DNA of 64,000 nt, from the NCBI GenBank assembly GCA_964367685.1, contig CAYIYM010000002.1, positions 103,645 to 167,644 on the forward strand, read 5' to 3'. The stretch's first letter is position 1. Each line of letters starts with the position of its first letter. The position numbers and the translations under genes are program-made. This document shows, piece after piece, positions 62,802-64,000 of this stretch. The notes beneath the pieces are model-generated. The model was given only the letters and a program-made list of their open reading frames with translations. It was not told where the DNA came from and made no database searches. Origin of the DNA: CAUPWF01 sp964367685. GTDB lineage: Bacteria; Bacillota; Clostridia; Lachnospirales; Lachnospiraceae.

Positions 62802-63725
62802 ATGGCAATTACAGCAGGAATGGTAAAAGAATTAAGAGAAATTTCAGGCGCTGGTATGATGGATTGTAAAAAAGCGTTAAACGAAACTGATGGAAACATG
62901 GAAGCAGCAGTTGAGTACTTAAGAAAGAATGGACAAGCGAAAGCTGAGAAGAAAGCAGACAGAATCGCTGCTGAAGGAGTTGTTTCTATCGCTTCTGGAA
63001 GTGATCAAGTTGCAGCTATCGTTGAAGTTAACTCTGAGACAGACTTCGTAGCTAAGAATGACGAGTTCTTAACATTTGTATCTGATGTTGCAAACCAATG
63101 TTTAACAACAACAGCAACAGAAGCAGAAGCTCTTTTGACAGAAACATGGGCAGCTGACACAACTAAGACAGTAAATGAAGCTTTAGTTGAAAAAGTAGCA
63201 AGAATTGGTGAGAAGTTAACAATTAGAAGATTTGAAAAAGTTGAAGCTAATGATGGATGTGTAGTTGGATATATCCACGGTGGTGGTAAAATTGGTGTTC
63301 TTGTTAAAGCTACAACAGATGTTGTAAACGATGATATTAAGTCATGCCTAAGAAACGTAGCTATGCAAGTTGCAGCTATGGCTCCAAAATACACAAATCG
63401 TGACGAAGTAGACGCTGATTACATCGCTAAAGAAAAAGAAATCTTATTAGCACAAGCTAAATTAGAGAATCCAGAGAAACCAGAAGCAATCATCGAAAAG
63501 ATGATCATTGGACGTGTAAACAAGTTAATGAAAGAAGTTTGCTTATTAGATCAAGCTTATGTTCAAGATGGTGATTTAACAGTTGCTCAATACGTTGAGA
63601 AAGTTGCTAAAGAAGCTGGAGCAAACATGAAAGTTGTTTCTTTCGTACGTTTCCAAACTGGAGAAGGTATCGAGAAGAAAGAAGAGAACTTTGCTGATGA
63701 AGTAGCAAAGCAATTAGGAAACTAA
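62802..63725 (+). CDS. tsf: Elongation factor Ts
   Basis: Guanine-nucleotide exchange factor for EF-Tu. The start ATG 62802 has TTGGAGG eight bases upstream, so the longer frame from 62787 is not used. Its 307 residues include the N-terminal module MVKELREISGAGMMDCKKAL, the NSETDFVAKND signature (about residue 75) and the coiled-coil region. The C-terminal FVRFQTGEGIEKKEENFADEV tail is typical. A terminator follows 20 bases later. Confidence 0.98.
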   Translation: MAITAGMVKELREISGAGMMDCKKALNETDGNMEAAVEYLRKNGQAKAEKKADRIAAEGVVSIASGSDQVAAIVEVNSETDFVAKNDEFLTFVSDVANQCLTTTATEAEALLTETWAADTTKTVNEALVEKVARIGEKLTIRRFEKVEANDGCVVGYIHGGGKIGVLVKATTDVVNDDIKSCLRNVAMQVAAMAPKYTNRDEVDADYIAKEKEILLAQAKLENPEKPEAIIEKMIIGRVNKLMKEVCLLDQAYVQDGDLTVAQYVEKVAKEAGANMKVVSFVRFQTGEGIEKKEENFADEVAKQLGN

Positions 63726-63743
63726 TATTATAATATAATCTAT

Positions 63744-63804
63744 AAGACCCCAAGTAGTTTGAATTCATGATGTGCTCATGGTTTCAAGTTACTTGGGGCT
63801 TTTT
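63744..63804 (+). terminator. Intrinsic terminator after tsf
   Basis: A long stem of ~19 bp (63744-63763 with 63783-63801, one bulge and two G-U pairs) ends in TTTTTC. The loop contains a small internal hairpin (CATGA/TCATG). Confidence 0.88.
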
Positions 63805-63827
63805 CTTGTGGAGGGGCTTTTTGGGGG

Positions 63828-64000
63828 CGACTGCATTTTGAGAGAGGTGGGATTTCTGGCTTGCGGACTGCTTTTTGGGGGGAGGTGGGATTTCTGGCTT
63901 GCGGACAGCTTTTAGGGGGATTGATTTGGGGGATTTTCTTTTAGGCGTGTGGTTTTGAAGGGGTACGGACTGCTTTTAGGAGGTTGATTTGGGCATAGCG
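63828..64000 (+). repeat. G-rich imperfect repeats at the right edge
   Basis: A unit of ~38 bases starting GAGGTGGG and containing GGCTTGCGGAC is present at 63844-63880 and 63882-63919. Partial copies lie at 63828-63843 and 63964-63993, the latter sharing CGGACTGCTTTTAGG and GATTTGGG. The plus strand has several G4-G6 tracts and is very poor in C, unlike the rest of the window. No open frame of note is visible, and the region runs off the window end. Confidence 0.75.

Noticed and set aside
63828..64000. CRISPR array or coding region
   Set aside because: Copies directly abut or are spaced irregularly with no unique spacers, and no frame with recognisable protein is present.

Overview
The window is a low-GC, chromosomal, housekeeping-rich stretch of an anaerobic Firmicute, most likely a member of the Lachnospiraceae (Clostridium cluster XIVa). 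Three things suggest this: the tgt-yajC-leuB-ilvD-ilvB gene order, small families common in that group (DUF4317, DUF5688, FliB-type lysine N-methylase, YqeG), and a complete selenoprotein glycine reductase operon. The taxonomic call is an inference from gene content; no rRNA gene is present. I see no prophage, insertion sequence or CRISPR array.

Layout. 1-12.9 kb: a 5'-truncated nucleoside kinase, an RluA pseudouridine synthase, an L,D-transpeptidase interrupted by a 100-N assembly gap, tgt and yajC, the branched-chain amino acid genes leuB-ilvD-ilvB, a polysaccharide deacetylase and a PRPP synthetase. 13-17.4 kb: a DUF512 protein, der, plsY and gpsA in tight series. 17.5-25.6 kb: promoter, single-aptamer glycine riboswitch, terminator, then grdX-grdE-grdB-trxB-trxA-grdA-grdC-grdD. 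grdB and grdA each contain an in-frame UGA at the known selenocysteine position, so plain ORF calling breaks both genes. 25.6-32 kb: efp and yqeG (minus strand), a DUF5688 protein, tRNA-Arg(CCG), a MATE transporter, asnA, a small membrane protein and a SEC-C protein. 32-38.2 kb: a T-box leader and thrS, an AI-2E family permease, and an ArsR-type regulator with operator followed by a heavy-metal P-type ATPase. 38.3-43.4 kb: a large membrane receptor with degenerate GGDEF and EAL domains, apt, an unknown 87-residue protein, a DUF4317 protein and a dUTPase. 43.4-48.4 kb: potABCD polyamine transport and a FliB-like methylase. 48.5-55.8 kb: an acyl-CoA ligase, pyrBI, a DUF815 ATPase, a glutathione peroxidase, and a GntR/YtrA regulator with a two-gene ABC transporter. 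55.9-64 kb: argS, a free-standing Ala-tRNA editing protein, a CPBP protease, a VOC protein, an NlpC/P60 wall hydrolase, rpsB and tsf, and a G-rich repeat region at the right edge.

How it works together. The grd operon is the metabolic centrepiece: thioredoxin reductase and thioredoxin feed electrons to selenoprotein A. Protein B (GrdE processed to a pyruvoyl subunit, plus selenoprotein GrdB) activates glycine, and protein C (GrdC/GrdD) releases acetyl phosphate for ATP synthesis. The glycine riboswitch presumably turns the operon on when glycine is available. A terminator-like hairpin between grdA and grdC could set the ratio of protein A to protein C. Other visible RNA-level control includes the thrS T-box, a structured rpsB leader and numerous intrinsic terminators.

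The least ordinary features are the dead-looking GGDEF-EAL receptor, a twelve-unit 8-bp repeat in the 5' leader of the NlpC/P60 gene, several other A-rich short tandem repeats between genes, an assembly gap whose two edges are the same 55 bases, and G-rich 38-bp repeats at the right end. I found no convincing wholly new multi-gene system.
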